Position numbers and translations under genes: made by a program
Source: Kosakonia oryzendophytica
Lineage (GTDB): Bacteria; Pseudomonadota; Gammaproteobacteria; Enterobacterales; Enterobacteriaceae
Length of the DNA stretch: 64,000 bases
Assembly: GCF_900094925.1 (NCBI RefSeq)
Contig: NZ_FMAY01000009.1
Span: forward strand, 1 to 64,000
Direction: 5' to 3'
Shown here: positions 43,953 to 52,774 of the stretch, piece after piece
Position numbering within the stretch: position 1 is the stretch's first letter
Layout of the letters: each line of letters begins with the position of its first letter
The notes under the pieces: model-generated
The model's input: the letters and a program-made list of their open reading frames with translations, nothing else
The model's database searches: none
Told to the model about the DNA's origin: nothing

Positions 43953-44160
43953 TGACATTAACATCGGGGGTGTCTACTTCCCGGGGCTGCTGGTCATCGC
44001 GCTTGTGACCCTGGTCTGCATTCTGTTATTCGTGCCTCTTTTCTCTTTCAGCTGGCTCTACCGCTGTTTACCTTGTCGCCCGCTGATGGGGCTATCTGTC
44101 TGTATCGTTACTTTTTTTCTGCTCTTGCAGGGCCTGAATGCGTTGGGGTTATTAGCATGA
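43945..44160 (+). CDS. DUF1656 small membrane protein (AaeX/YdhI-like)
   Basis: 71 residues from ATG 43945 (MINDINIGGVYFPGLLV), two hydrophobic helices. Overlaps the FUSC stop by 8 bp and the next gene by 4 bp (ATGA), so it is translationally coupled. The DUF1656 family always accompanies FUSC/HlyD exporters (AaeX, YdhI); likely a pump subunit of unknown detailed role. Confidence 0.88.
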   Translation: MINDINIGGVYFPGLLVIALVTLVCILLFVPLFSFSWLYRCLPCRPLMGLSVCIVTFFLLLQGLNALGLLA

Positions 44161-45020
44161 AATCTTTTCTATCTCTATTGAGTCGTTATGCGCTGACATT
44201 AAGTGCAGTCGTGGTGGCAACTCTTCTGGCTTTTATGCTGTGGAAACATTATGCGCAGACACCCTGGACCCGCGATGGCCGGGTTCGTGCTGATGTGGTG
44301 CAAATTGCGCCAGATGTTTCCGGGCCGGTCATCAATGTGGCAGTCAGCGATAACCAATGGGTTAACCGAGGTGATGTGCTCTATTCAATCGATCCACACT
44401 GGCTGAAGCTGGCGGTGGCGGGTGCACAGGCTGATGTTGATGCGAAACGTCATGAGATGGTCATGCGTCAGGATGCGGCAACAAGACGTACCCGGATCAA
44501 AGGCGTGATTTCCGGCGAGGATTTACAGCAAACAGACAGCGCAGCAAACATCGCAACGGCAAATTATCATGGCGCGCTGGCTGCGCTGGAGCTGGCGCAA
44601 CTTAATTTATCCCATGCCATCGTGCGGGCGCCGGTAGCAGGTTATATCACCCATCTCAGACTCCGACCGGGGGACTATGCCACCGCCGGGGTGACAAAAG
44701 TCGCCATCGTCGATGCCCATAGTTTCTGGGTGGTGGGGTATTTTGAAGAGACAAAACTGCGTCATATCCGTGTGGGAAATAGCGCCCACATTGCGCTGAT
44801 GGGATTTGAGCCCGTACTGACGGGGCATGTTGAGAGTATCGGGCATGGGATCGGTGACAATAATGACGAGACGGGCGGGCTTGGTTTACCCGAGGTTGAA
44901 CCGACATTTAATTGGGTGCGACTTGCGCAACGCATCCCGGTACGTATTCACATTGATACCTTACCTGCGGGGGTTGAGCTGGTAGCAGGATTATCGGCGA
45001 CGGTGTCCGTCACGCCATAA
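44157..45020 (+). CDS. HlyD-family membrane fusion protein (AaeA/YdhJ-like)
   Basis: 287 residues from ATG 44157 (MKSFLSLLSRYALTL), overlapping the previous stop as ATGA. One N-terminal helix, biotinyl-lipoyl half-motifs (VQIAPDVSGPVINVAVSDNQ and VRAPVAGYITHLRLRPGD) flanking a short helical hairpin. Periplasmic adaptor for the FUSC pump. The longer frame from 44073 is a shadow. Confidence 0.9.
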   Translation: MKSFLSLLSRYALTLSAVVVATLLAFMLWKHYAQTPWTRDGRVRADVVQIAPDVSGPVINVAVSDNQWVNRGDVLYSIDPHWLKLAVAGAQADVDAKRHEMVMRQDAATRRTRIKGVISGEDLQQTDSAANIATANYHGALAALELAQLNLSHAIVRAPVAGYITHLRLRPGDYATAGVTKVAIVDAHSFWVVGYFEETKLRHIRVGNSAHIALMGFEPVLTGHVESIGHGIGDNNDETGGLGLPEVEPTFNWVRLAQRIPVRIHIDTLPAGVELVAGLSATVSVTP

Positions 45021-45117
45021 GAGTAAATTCCACCCTTGCTGAAAATATATCGAAAGCGTGACCTGAATTAACGCTGATCACTCACGTACTCCTCAGCACG
45101 ATATTGAGATTAACGCT

Positions 45118-45483
45118 ATGAAAAACAAAAAAGAGTTTATAAATAGCTTGCTTATGTGGATAAATGATAATATTGAGTCACCCATGAAAATTGATACTGT
45201 TGCCATCAAGTCAGGGTATTCAAAATGGCACTTACAGAGACTATTTTTTGCCGAAACGGGCCAAAAGTTGGGTCAGTACATTAGAGATCGGAAACTTCAA
45301 TTGATTGCTGATGAACTTATCACATCCAATGAACCTTTAATAAATCTCGCGATGAAATTCGGTTTCGATTCCCAGCAATCACTGACCAGAGCTTTTCACA
45401 AAAAATATCAACTGCCCCCGCGAAAATACCGGAAAACGTTTTGCCCTCAGAACGCGCAGCAGACTTCAGGGGGCACACCATAA
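45118..45483 (+). CDS. MarA/SoxS/RamA-type AraC-family regulator
   Basis: 121 residues, single-domain double-HTH protein. MarA-family hallmarks: SGYSKWHLQRLFFAETGQKLGQYIRDRKL and MKFGFDSQQSLTRAFHKKYQLPPRKYRK. No ligand domain, so activity is set by its own expression. AT-rich relative to neighbours and quite diverged from MarA, SoxS, Rob, RamA, so no symbol is given. Adjacent to the efflux operon and in a genome with fumC marbox; a role in efflux/stress control is inferred. Confidence 0.85.
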   Translation: MKNKKEFINSLLMWINDNIESPMKIDTVAIKSGYSKWHLQRLFFAETGQKLGQYIRDRKLQLIADELITSNEPLINLAMKFGFDSQQSLTRAFHKKYQLPPRKYRKTFCPQNAQQTSGGTP

Positions 45484-45825
45484 CACTTCTCTTCTTTGTC
45501 CCGTGCATACTGGCATGCAGATACGCCTTCAGGTGTGTATTGTCATTCGGCTATTTGTTTATCTGCATATTATTACCACGATAAGCATTAATAAATATGC
45601 AGACTTGCTCACGGTAGGAATGTAAGTTTCACTATGTGATATATGAAATAATTGTGCGGATCGAATTTTTTCATATTTACATTAAGGAATGCCTGATGAT
45701 TGACGATAAGTAACATGATAGCTGTCCCTATGTTGCCAAAAATAAAAGCAGGTATCTGTGGTTAGCTATGCATTGAAAATGAAACTGATTTTCGAAAATA
45801 AAGAAATGTTACTGAGGATACCTTT
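45484..45825. other. 342-bp intergenic region upstream of the chemoreceptor
   Basis: AT-rich, no ORF. Holds a sigma-28-type promoter candidate (45683-45709). No terminator with a clear T run was recognised after the MarA-like gene. Confidence 0.5.
45683..45709 (+). promoter_or_regulatory. Candidate sigma-28 (FliA) promoter of mcp
   Basis: TAAGGAAT-N11-GACGATAA against TAAAGTTT-N11-GCCGATAA: -10 matches 7/8, -35 matches 5/8, spacing exact. About 117 bp upstream of the mcp ATG. Chemoreceptor genes are normally class 3 flagellar genes. Confidence 0.55.
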
Positions 45826-47739
45826 ATGGCACAGCTTTTACCCTCTATAAAAAACCTACCTGTTGCTGCCAAGTTGTTTGGCGGGTTCGCAATATTAATC
45901 ATTATCATCGTGTTATCTTCGCTTATCAGTATTCAACAGTCGGACACGATCCGCGATCATGCATTAAAGGGAAAATTAATCAGCGAAATCAGTGATGATC
46001 TCAACACGGCACGACGTAATCGCCTGACATACCAAATAAACCACGATGAAAGTGCACTTCAGGCCAATAGAGTCGCCATTGAAAAAATGGATCAAAAAGC
46101 GGAGAGCGGCCTGACCTTTACCTGGGACAGTGATGCGCGGGTGTTGTTTGATGAGTTGCGCAGCGCTATTCCTGTTTATGCCAGCACGCGTGATGGTTTC
46201 ATTAAACTCGAAAAAGTGACTGTCGAGAAATCCCTGGCGTTGACATCACCGGAGTTGAAAAACCTGCTTGATACATTCAGTTCCCGCTTTGTGCAGCAAG
46301 AGAGCATCTCAAAAGATGAATTCGCATTGCTCAATCGCCTTAATGCACTCTGGGTAGCGGTGTATGAAATCCAGTCGTCCGGTGGTAAGCGAGGGTACGA
46401 TGCCTTTGCGACCGTACTGGGTGATGCGCTTAAGTCGCTCCGTTCAGAAAAACTTAACCTGGCAGCCGAAGACAAAGCGATGGCGCAGTCATTTCTTGAC
46501 AGAATGCAGGCGAACGTAGACGCCTATACGAATGCACAGAAAGCGTCACAGAAAGCCGCAACAGAACTGACTGGCGTGGCGGAAAGAATCAATACCGTTA
46601 CGGCAAATCTGGTGACAGGCCAGACGCAAAAAAACATCGCTATTATTGAACGCGTCATGATGATCATGGGGCTGGTTGCTGTCTGCGCAGTGCTGACGGG
46701 ATTACTGGTTGCCTGGCTGCTGACACGGCAGATGACCCGCCAGATAAAACATAATCTGACTCTGGCAGAACGTATTGCTGAAGGCGATCTGACCGCCGTT
46801 ATTGAGCCTCAGTCAAAAGATGAACTGGGTCGCCTGACGGTCGCAATGGGCGTGATGAACGATAAACTTCGTGAAATGATTAGCCAGATCAAAGAGTCGG
46901 TCATCCATGTGGCAAATGCGTCATCGGACATTTCCGCTGGCAACACTGACCTGGCGTCCCGCACTGAAGAGCAGTCTGCTGCCGTTGTGGAAACCGCTGC
47001 CAGCATGGAACAGCTGACCTCAACCGTTAAACGTAATGCGGATAACGCGCGTGAAGCCAGCCAGCTCGCGGTAGTGGCTGCTGAGCATGCCCGTTCCGGT
47101 GGGAAAATTGTTTGGGACGTCGTCAGCACCATGGAGACCATTACCGAAAGCTCAAACAAAATTACCGAAATCATCAGCGTAATCAATGGCATCTCTTTCC
47201 AGACCAATATTCTGGCGCTTAACGCTGCGGTTGAGGCTGCGCGAGCGGGTGAACAGGGGCGGGGGTTTGCCGTGGTAGCCGGAGAAGTCAGAGGTCTGGC
47301 TCAACGTAGCGCAAATGCTGCCAAGGAGATTGAAGGACTGATAAAAGAATCGGTACAACGTGTGTTAACCGGTTCAGAAATGGCTAACAAGGCCGGTAGC
47401 ACCATGGAACAGATTGTCAGTTCTGTCACGAATGTGAGCGGCATCATGAATGAAATATCTTCGGCGTCGGAAGAGCAGAGCAGGGGTATCGATCAGATAG
47501 GTAAAGCCGTTACCGAGCTGGATTCAACCACCCAGCAGAATGCGGCACTGGTTCAGGAGTCATCGGCAGCGGCATCATCTCTTGAACAACAGGCCGAGCA
47601 GCTTGCGCAGCTCGTTTCCGTATTCAGGCTCGGTTCAGAGAGCGACAAACAGAAACATCACTCAGCAGCGTATAAAAACAGAGGTCATCTGCGACCCGTC
47701 GCATCGACAGGCAATGGGGCTGACTGGGAATCGTTCTGA
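45826..47739 (+). CDS. Methyl-accepting chemotaxis protein
   Basis: 637 residues: N-terminal helix (about 14-35), a long helical periplasmic ligand domain of HBM/McpS type length (about 40-275), second helix (about 283-305), HAMP, and the cytoplasmic signalling hairpin with the invariant tip ([34 protein letters not shown]). Ends in DWESF, close to the NWETF pentapeptide that tethers CheR/CheB. Ligand unknown. A sigma-28-like promoter precedes it. In Salmonella an MCP gene also lies near smrA/ogt/fnr. Confidence 0.92.
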   Translation: MAQLLPSIKNLPVAAKLFGGFAILIIIIVLSSLISIQQSDTIRDHALKGKLISEISDDLNTARRNRLTYQINHDESALQANRVAIEKMDQKAESGLTFTWDSDARVLFDELRSAIPVYASTRDGFIKLEKVTVEKSLALTSPELKNLLDTFSSRFVQQESISKDEFALLNRLNALWVAVYEIQSSGGKRGYDAFATVLGDALKSLRSEKLNLAAEDKAMAQSFLDRMQANVDAYTNAQKASQKAATELTGVAERINTVTANLVTGQTQKNIAIIERVMMIMGLVAVCAVLTGLLVAWLLTRQMTRQIKHNLTLAERIAEGDLTAVIEPQSKDELGRLTVAMGVMNDKLREMISQIKESVIHVANASSDISAGNTDLASRTEEQSAAVVETAASMEQLTSTVKRNADNAREASQLAVVAAEHARSGGKIVWDVVSTMETITESSNKITEIISVINGISFQTNILALNAAVEAARAGEQGRGFAVVAGEVRGLAQRSANAAKEIEGLIKESVQRVLTGSEMANKAGSTMEQIVSSVTNVSGIMNEISSASEEQSRGIDQIGKAVTELDSTTQQNAALVQESSAAASSLEQQAEQLAQLVSVFRLGSESDKQKHHSAAYKNRGHLRPVASTGNGADWESF

Positions 47740-47758
47740 CAATCATCTTGTCCTGAAA

Positions 47759-47783
47759 GTGCTCTCCTGTTGAGGGAGAGCAC
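47759..47783 (+). terminator. Hairpin after the chemoreceptor gene
   Basis: GTGCTCTCC-TGTTGAG-GGAGAGCAC, a nine-pair stem about 20 bp past the stop. No T run follows, so it may be a rho-independent terminator only weakly, or an mRNA 3' stabiliser. Confidence 0.45.
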
Positions 47784-47920
47784 AGCTTCTGGCACAACGG
47801 AATACGGCTTCTCGCCGTTGCGTCACCCGTCATCAGAGCGCTGGTGTTTAAAGGGATAAGGCCATTTACCGCTGTCTGGAAACCCGAACCTGTTACAACG
47901 ACGCGAAATATTTACTGGCG

Positions 47921-48268
47921 CTATTTCTTCTTATTCAGCATCGATTTTAAATCGGCAAAGGGATTATAGGTCGCTGTCCCCACCTCTTTTTGCGCATCTT
48001 CCCCCGCCACAACGGTGGTACCGTACTGTTCGGCTTCAGTGTACTTCGCATGTTCGTGGTCATGGCAATACAGGCACAACAACTCCCAGTTACTGCCATC
48101 TTCCGGATTATTGGTATGGTCGTGATCGATATGGTGAACCGTTAATTCACGTAGATTTGAATAAACAAACTCCCGTGAGCAGCGCCCGCAGACCCATGGG
48201 TAGATTTTGAGTGCTTTTTCGCGGTAACCGCTTTCCAGCCGTGAATAGTTTTTGGGGATCAAAGCCAT
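47921..48268 (-). CDS. yajD: YajD-like HNH nuclease-domain protein
   Basis: 115 residues from ATG 48268 (MALIPKNYSRLESGYREKA) with AGGTGG upstream. Nearly identical along its length to E. coli YajD: zinc ribbon C-X2-C (VCGRC), HNH region TVHHIDHDHTNNPEDGSNW and CLYCHDHEH. Catalytic activity is not established for YajD. In K-12 yajD lies near tsx/queA, so it is either relocated or an extra copy here. Confidence 0.93.
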   Translation of the reverse strand: MALIPKNYSRLESGYREKALKIYPWVCGRCSREFVYSNLRELTVHHIDHDHTNNPEDGSNWELLCLYCHDHEHAKYTEAEQYGTTVVAGEDAQKEVGTATYNPFADLKSMLNKKK

Positions 48269-48612
48269 TGCTAATACCACCTGAGATAAAGAGCCATAGT
48301 GACAATATATCCCATCCAGGGGGCAGGGAGAGACAGTTTATCGTCGTACGCGTGATCCGGGCCCGAAATCCTGCTCCATTCAGTAACCGCATTCGGGTAG
48401 GCGAATATCTGTGTTGATCATGAAGATATCGGGCAGATCTATACCGGTTAATGCACCGCCATTATTCTCTCTGATGCGTGTTACCACCGAAACAGCAAAG
48501 ACTCGTCATAACTACAAACAATAAATGGACGTTAATTCACCCGTTTTTCATCGCATCAGTGGGACATCGTTATCATTAGAATGAGGGAGCTTACTAACTG
48601 AAGGAGTAGAAA
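48269..48612. other. 344-bp intergenic region between divergent yajD and the orphan gene at 48613
   Basis: No ORF with support and no recognised operator; contains both promoters presumably. Confidence 0.4.
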
Positions 48613-49137
48613 ATGGCTATTCAAGGAATTGGAAGTACTGCCTCGCTATGGAACACCGTTAGCAGGAAAACAGAGCAGCAACAGGATTTCAAAAGTCTGA
48701 TGACAAAAGCGACCGAAACCGTGAATGCTTCATCGGCAGACAAGGCGCAAGTGTCTATCAGCAGCAATGCCGCGACGCAATCGAGAACGGCAGTACAGGA
48801 AGATATTTTACGCTATGCACGGGCCGATGCTCAGGATGCGGAGAGACTTGCGCATGATATGGCGTATAGCCGCAGCGATATCTGCTATGACCTGAGTGAG
48901 TCGATCAAGACCAACAGGATGGAAGATATCAAACTCGCCTCAACGGGCGAAAAAGTGGGCGATGAGTACAAGCGTCAGTTTTACCAGAACGCTTTGCACA
49001 TCGATGCACAGCGGATGCAGATCTACAATACTGAGAAGGCAAAAGGCACCGACCCGGTCATTATCCTGAGCAAAATGATTGATTTTACGAACTCGCAATC
49101 AAAGGACTACCTTGCCGCGACGGGATGGTTGGCATAA
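48613..49137 (+). CDS. Unrecognised 174-residue protein
   Basis: Strong ribosome site (AAGGAG) and a following terminator show a real single-gene unit. No signal peptide, helix or metal motif. The first 60 residues are Ser/Ala/Thr/Gln rich and probably disordered; the rest is charged and helical (DILRYARADAQDAERLAHDM ... EYKRQFYQNALHIDAQRMQIY). I recognise no family. Neighbours are yajD and umuC. The disordered Ser-rich N-terminus followed by helix could suit a secreted or cell-surface associated protein, but this is speculation. Confidence 0.75.
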   Translation: MAIQGIGSTASLWNTVSRKTEQQQDFKSLMTKATETVNASSADKAQVSISSNAATQSRTAVQEDILRYARADAQDAERLAHDMAYSRSDICYDLSESIKTNRMEDIKLASTGEKVGDEYKRQFYQNALHIDAQRMQIYNTEKAKGTDPVIILSKMIDFTNSQSKDYLAATGWLA

Positions 49138-49153
49138 TTTAAGACAGTGCCCC

Positions 49154-49182
49154 AAAGCCAGTCAGCTCGACTGGCTTTTTGT
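49154..49182 (+). terminator. Terminator after the 174-residue gene
   Basis: AAAGCCAGTC-AGCTC-GACTGGCTTT plus T run. A ten-pair stem 16 bp past the stop. Confidence 0.9.
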
Positions 49183-49345
49183 TATCACAGCCATTAATTA
49201 AATGCGTTAGCACCCGCGTCTGACTCTGGCCTCTCCAGGTGGCGTTGCCGTTAAGCGATGTTGGCAGCCGCTAAATTTCCTCACATTTCAATATGATCGC
49301 TCCGCTATCTTTTGATGTGCTTGATTTGTTCATACCACAGGATAA

Positions 49346-49365
49346 TACTGTTTATATATACAGTG
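49346..49365. promoter_or_regulatory. LexA (SOS) box of umuC
   Basis: TACTGTTTATATATACAGTG; 18 of 20 match the consensus, both CTGT/ACAG arms intact. 23 bp before the umuC ATG. Confidence 0.95.
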
Positions 49366-49387
49366 TTATTGTGAGTTAAACAGAGAT

Positions 49388-50650
49388 ATGTTCGCGCTTG
49401 TTGATGTAAACAACTTCTATGCCTCCTGCGAAACGGTTTTTCGGCCCGATCTTCGGGGAAAGCCCGTTGTTGTTGTGTCAAACAATGATGGATGCATCAT
49501 TTCGCGCTCGGTAGAGGCAAAGGCGCTGGGCATCAACATGACGGCACCTTACTTTAAAATTAAAGACGAATTACATCGCAACCAGGTGACTGTTTTTAGT
49601 TCGAATTACGCACTGTATGGTGACCTCAGCAACCGCGTGATGATGACATTAGAAGAAATGGTGCCCGCGGTTGAACTTTATTCCATTGATGAAGCGTTTG
49701 TTGATGTGTCCGGTATCGCGAACTGTATGCCGCTTGAGACGTTTGGCCGCCAAATCCGTGAACGGGTATTAAAAAATACAGGGCTGACGGTGGGTGTCGG
49801 TATTGCACCCACAAAAACGCTCGCCAAGCTGGCCAACTTTGCGGCCAAAAATTGGCAACAGACAGGTGGTGTTGTCGATCTCTCATCCCGGAATCGGCAG
49901 CGTAAATTACTCGCGCTGGTGCCGGTGCATGAAGTCTGGGGAGTAGGGCGGCGTATCAGCAAAAAACTGGGATTGATGGGCATCGAAAATGCGCTGCAAC
50001 TTGCCGACAGCTCGACATGGGTTATGCGTAAACACTTCAACGTGGTGCTGGAGCGCACCGTCCGTGAACTTCGTGGTGAATCCTGCCTGGCATTTGATGA
50101 ATTCGCCCCCTCCAAACAGCAGATCATCTGTAGTCGTTCCTTTGGCCAGCGCATTACCGCGTACCGTGATATGCATCAGGCGGTGTGTGCTTATGCTGAA
50201 CGCGCGGCCGAAAAGCTGAGAGCAGAAAGGCAGTTCTGCTGTGCAGTCAGTGTGTTTATGCGCACCAGTCCGCATGCTCAAAATGAAACGTTCTACGCCC
50301 CACAATCCAGCGGGCGGCTGACGGTTCCCTCTAACGATACCCGCGACATTGTTCGTGTTGCCACCCATGCGCTGCAGGCGATCTGGAAAGAGGGTTTTCG
50401 CTATATGAAAGCGGGAGTGATGTTGAGCGACTTTTTCAGTCAGGGCGTCGCGCAGCTCAATTTATTTGATGAATACCCACCCCGGCCCGATAGCCATGCG
50501 CTGATGCAGGTCATTGACCGTCTTAATCATTCTGGCCGGGGTACAGTATGGTTTGCCGGGCAGGGGATCCAGCAAAGCTGGGCGATGAAACGTGAAATGT
50601 TATCGCCCAGGTATACAACACACTATCCCGATTTCCCGATCGTCCGGTAG
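49388..50650 (+). CDS. umuC: UmuC, catalytic subunit of DNA polymerase V
   Basis: 420-residue Y-family polymerase. Catalytic carboxylates are in FALVDVNNFYASCE (Asp6) and YSIDEAFVDVSG (Asp-Glu); the C-terminal beta-clamp motif QLNLFDEYP is intact. It needs UmuD' for activity; here it is not preceded by umuD but has its own LexA box, and the nearest umuD is at 40459. The gene is full length (E. coli 422), so likely functional. Confidence 0.96.
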   Translation: MFALVDVNNFYASCETVFRPDLRGKPVVVVSNNDGCIISRSVEAKALGINMTAPYFKIKDELHRNQVTVFSSNYALYGDLSNRVMMTLEEMVPAVELYSIDEAFVDVSGIANCMPLETFGRQIRERVLKNTGLTVGVGIAPTKTLAKLANFAAKNWQQTGGVVDLSSRNRQRKLLALVPVHEVWGVGRRISKKLGLMGIENALQLADSSTWVMRKHFNVVLERTVRELRGESCLAFDEFAPSKQQIICSRSFGQRITAYRDMHQAVCAYAERAAEKLRAERQFCCAVSVFMRTSPHAQNETFYAPQSSGRLTVPSNDTRDIVRVATHALQAIWKEGFRYMKAGVMLSDFFSQGVAQLNLFDEYPPRPDSHALMQVIDRLNHSGRGTVWFAGQGIQQSWAMKREMLSPRYTTHYPDFPIVR

Positions 50651-51015
50651 GGCTGCCTGTATCGAACCGCAGAAAGGGGCAACTCTTTATTTCATTCGCG
50701 GGGGGACACAGATTGAGAACGCAATGCTGAATAATACGATCATTTCGGTACGTTGTACCCGGGCGAGTCTCCCTTCAGGGTCACCATAAAAGGCAAAATA
50801 GCATGAAGGGGATTGGAGAAAATCGGCAATTGGTCAGCACATAAAGAATGATGTTCTCTTCTCAGGGTGAGTTCTTATAAAAATTTGAGTCTGTAATAAA
50901 AAAGCCTGCTGTTAGCAGGCAATAAAGGTTTTTTACGCATTTTTTTGTTTGTATCGGATGAATCAGGTAAGCAAGAGTGCGCAATGCAATGTGAGACAGA
51001 GAACTTAATGAAAGG
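50651..51015. other. 365-bp intergenic region after umuC
   Basis: No supported gene. An ORF of 65 codons across the umuC end is a shadow. Holds the terminator for the minus-strand gene at 51016 (see 50891-50920). Confidence 0.4.
50891..50920 (-). terminator. Terminator of the 51016-51243 gene
   Basis: GCCTGCT-GTT-AGCAGGC (50904-50920) followed by TTTTTTATTA on the minus strand, nearly 100 bp past the stop. Confidence 0.75.
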
Positions 51016-51243
51016 CTATAAATATTTCCTGGCAGCATCAAGTATCTCCTGTGAAGTCAATTCCCTGTCAGAAGCCACGTAAACAACGCTATGATCACCG
51101 GTCAATGAAGGAAAGCCTGCAGACATAATCCGAAGATGTGTTTCTTCACCGTTTGGGTATTCCTGCCTGATAGAGGATATACCTTCCAGAACGGTCACGA
51201 CCTTACAGGGTTCGACATTAAAAAAAACAAGGACTCTTATCAT
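51016..51243 (-). CDS. Unrecognised 75-residue protein
   Basis: 75 residues from ATG 51243 (MIRVLVFFNVEPCKVVTVLEG) behind GGTGG; the 13-residue longer frame lacks a ribosome site. Contains VYVASDRELTSQEILDAARKYL at the C-terminus. The beta-alpha pattern looks like a small cytosolic protein. No family recognised. It stands alone, close to the cold-shock cluster, with its own terminator. Confidence 0.65.
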   Translation of the reverse strand: MIRVLVFFNVEPCKVVTVLEGISSIRQEYPNGEETHLRIMSAGFPSLTGDHSVVYVASDRELTSQEILDAARKYL

Positions 51244-51452
51244 ATGCCACCATGATTCTGTTAGTCTTTCCCATAATGTCACCGCTTCGGTACAGGGAAT
51301 AATTTTTTGCAGTAAATTTTACGGGACGATGTGACAGGTAAAAAAGTCTTGCAATTTCCCTTTTTTACATTTTTGTAATTTTAAGGAAATTAAAACAAGC
51401 ACCACTTGATTAAAAGGTGTATGGTGACTGTCCATTAAATCAGGAAATGCCT

Positions 51453-51614
51453 ATGTCCGGACGTAAAAACACACAAGCCCGTCGTAATCACTTAGTCAAA
51501 TGCCCATGCCCAAACTGTGCAAAAGAGTCTGAACATAGTTTCAGTCGAGTCCTGAAAGGGTCCCAACTTGTCTGTCCCTACTGCAGTACACTGTTCAAAT
51601 CGACGCAACGATAA
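51453..51614 (+). CDS. Small zinc-ribbon protein (paralogue of 52775-52963)
   Basis: 53 residues from ATG 51453 (MSGRKNTQARRNHLV), preceded by AGGA at the right spacing. Two CxxC knuckles (CPCPNC and CPYC, 21 residues apart) make a zinc ribbon; the linker EHSFSRVLKGSQLVCP and end LFKS match the second protein at 52775. Basic N-terminus suggests nucleic-acid binding. Similar small proteins accompany cold-shock genes in enterobacteria (YmcF/YnfQ type), but I cannot confirm family membership. Confidence 0.75.
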   Translation: MSGRKNTQARRNHLVKCPCPNCAKESEHSFSRVLKGSQLVCPYCSTLFKSTQR

Positions 51615-51950
51615 AAGCGCTGCATTTTCCAGGTGACAGGGGTTATGCATGTCAAAACCCTGTTCACGTAGTGATGCAAACTGGGAAATGCCAGTAAAGT
51701 AAAATCAAGGACGTGATGCTTTCGGAGGCTGCCAGGCCTCTTACGCACTTTATTATTTAACAAGCAGTTAGCTTCTGCTTTTAGACTTTTCATGCAGCAG
51801 ACCTGCACTTCATCACATCGGTCAGCACACTCATATATGCGCAAAAATACGCTGACCTGATATTAAGAATAATCTCTATGTCGTTGCATTAATTTATGGA
51901 CCTGTCTACTCAGGAATAATCCTTCATCGTTGTCGCAGATCCACAAAAAT
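51615..51950. other. 336-bp intergenic region between zinc-ribbon gene and cold-shock gene
   Basis: No supported gene; an 88-codon minus ORF here (51578-51844) has no ribosome site or family and is not called. A hairpin CAGGGGTT ... AACCCTG (about 51637-51664) may terminate the zinc-ribbon transcript. Confidence 0.4.
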
Positions 51951-52169
51951 TTATTTATCGCAAAGTATTACATTTGCAGCTGCAGGGCCTTTATCACCAC
52001 TGTGTATTGCGAATTCAACTTTCTGTCCTTCAAATAACGTCTTGAAGTTATCGCCGTTAAGTGCAGAAAAATGAACAAAGATATCTTTACTTCCATCGAG
52101 AGGAGAGATGAAGCCAAAACCTTTGTCTTCGTTAAACCACTTTACCAGGCCTTTAATTCTTGAGGACAT
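51951..52169 (-). CDS. CspA-family cold-shock protein
   Basis: 72 residues, RNA chaperone. Both nucleic-acid motifs are perfect: RNP1 KGFGFI and RNP2 IFVHF, with WFNEDKG preceding. Antitermination/RNA melting by family. Closest to the CspC/CspE group by eye but the C-terminus [22 protein letters not shown] differs, so paralogue not assigned. Divergent from the CspH-like gene with 278 bp between. Confidence 0.9.
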   Translation of the reverse strand: MSSRIKGLVKWFNEDKGFGFISPLDGSKDIFVHFSALNGDNFKTLFEGQKVEFAIHSGDKGPAAANVILCDK

Positions 52170-52447
52170 ACTGACTCCAGTTACCTATTAGTATTGATAG
52201 TAAACGTATAGTATTAAGCGTATGGACTCAAAAGAAGGGGATATCAGCGATAGCGCCTGGTAATGAGGACTGCACGGAAAATGTTTTACGTTCGTTTGTA
52301 CATCGAACCGATGAGTTCATTAAGGCACGGGAAGTCATAATAAGCAAATTATATTTTAGCCATCCAGAGGTCCTGAAAAAAGTTAAAAGTGGCATTAAAT
52401 TTATTTCAACGTATAGTGATTACGTGTTTTCAATAAAAGGAAATGAC

Positions 52448-52660
52448 TTGTCCCGTAAAATGACAGGAATTGTCAAAAGTTTTGACAGTCTCAGTGGCAA
52501 AGGCCTCATCACCCCTTCAGATGGTCGAAAAGACGTTCTGCTTCATATTTCAGCCGTTAACGCCAGCGAATCAGAATTACTCATGCCAGGGGTCCGCATA
52601 GAATTTTGTCGGATCAACGGTCTCCGTGGTCCTGTGGCTGCGAACATCTATCTCTCCTGA
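52448..52660 (+). CDS. cspH: CspH-like cold-shock protein, TTG start
   Basis: 70 residues if begun at TTG 52448 ([19 protein letters not shown]), the same length and start as E. coli CspH; AAGG lies 7 bases before. Much of the chain matches CspH ([34 protein letters not shown]). The RNP motifs are weak (GKGLITP and VLLHI lack most aromatics of KGFGFI/IFVHF), as in CspH, so RNA binding is likely reduced. ORFs from 52424 ignore this ribosome site. Confidence 0.85.
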   Translation: MSRKMTGIVKSFDSLSGKGLITPSDGRKDVLLHISAVNASESELLMPGVRIEFCRINGLRGPVAANIYLS

Positions 52661-52774
52661 AACGGTATCCTCTCTCCCTGTGGTATTTTTATAAAGAACG
52701 GGAGGATAAATTGAATGATTAAATTTCAATCAACCGTGTTACGGTGAAGCTCATTCATTGAAAGGTTAATCATC

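Noticed and set aside
51578-51844. 88-codon minus-strand ORF near the zinc-ribbon gene
   Set aside because: Overlaps the end of the zinc-ribbon gene and has no recognisable start signal or family.
52202-52417. Direct repeat AACGTATAGT at 52203 and 52408 upstream of the two csp genes as a shared cold-shock element
   Set aside because: Only 10 bp, and the two copies have the same orientation although the genes diverge; not enough to claim function.
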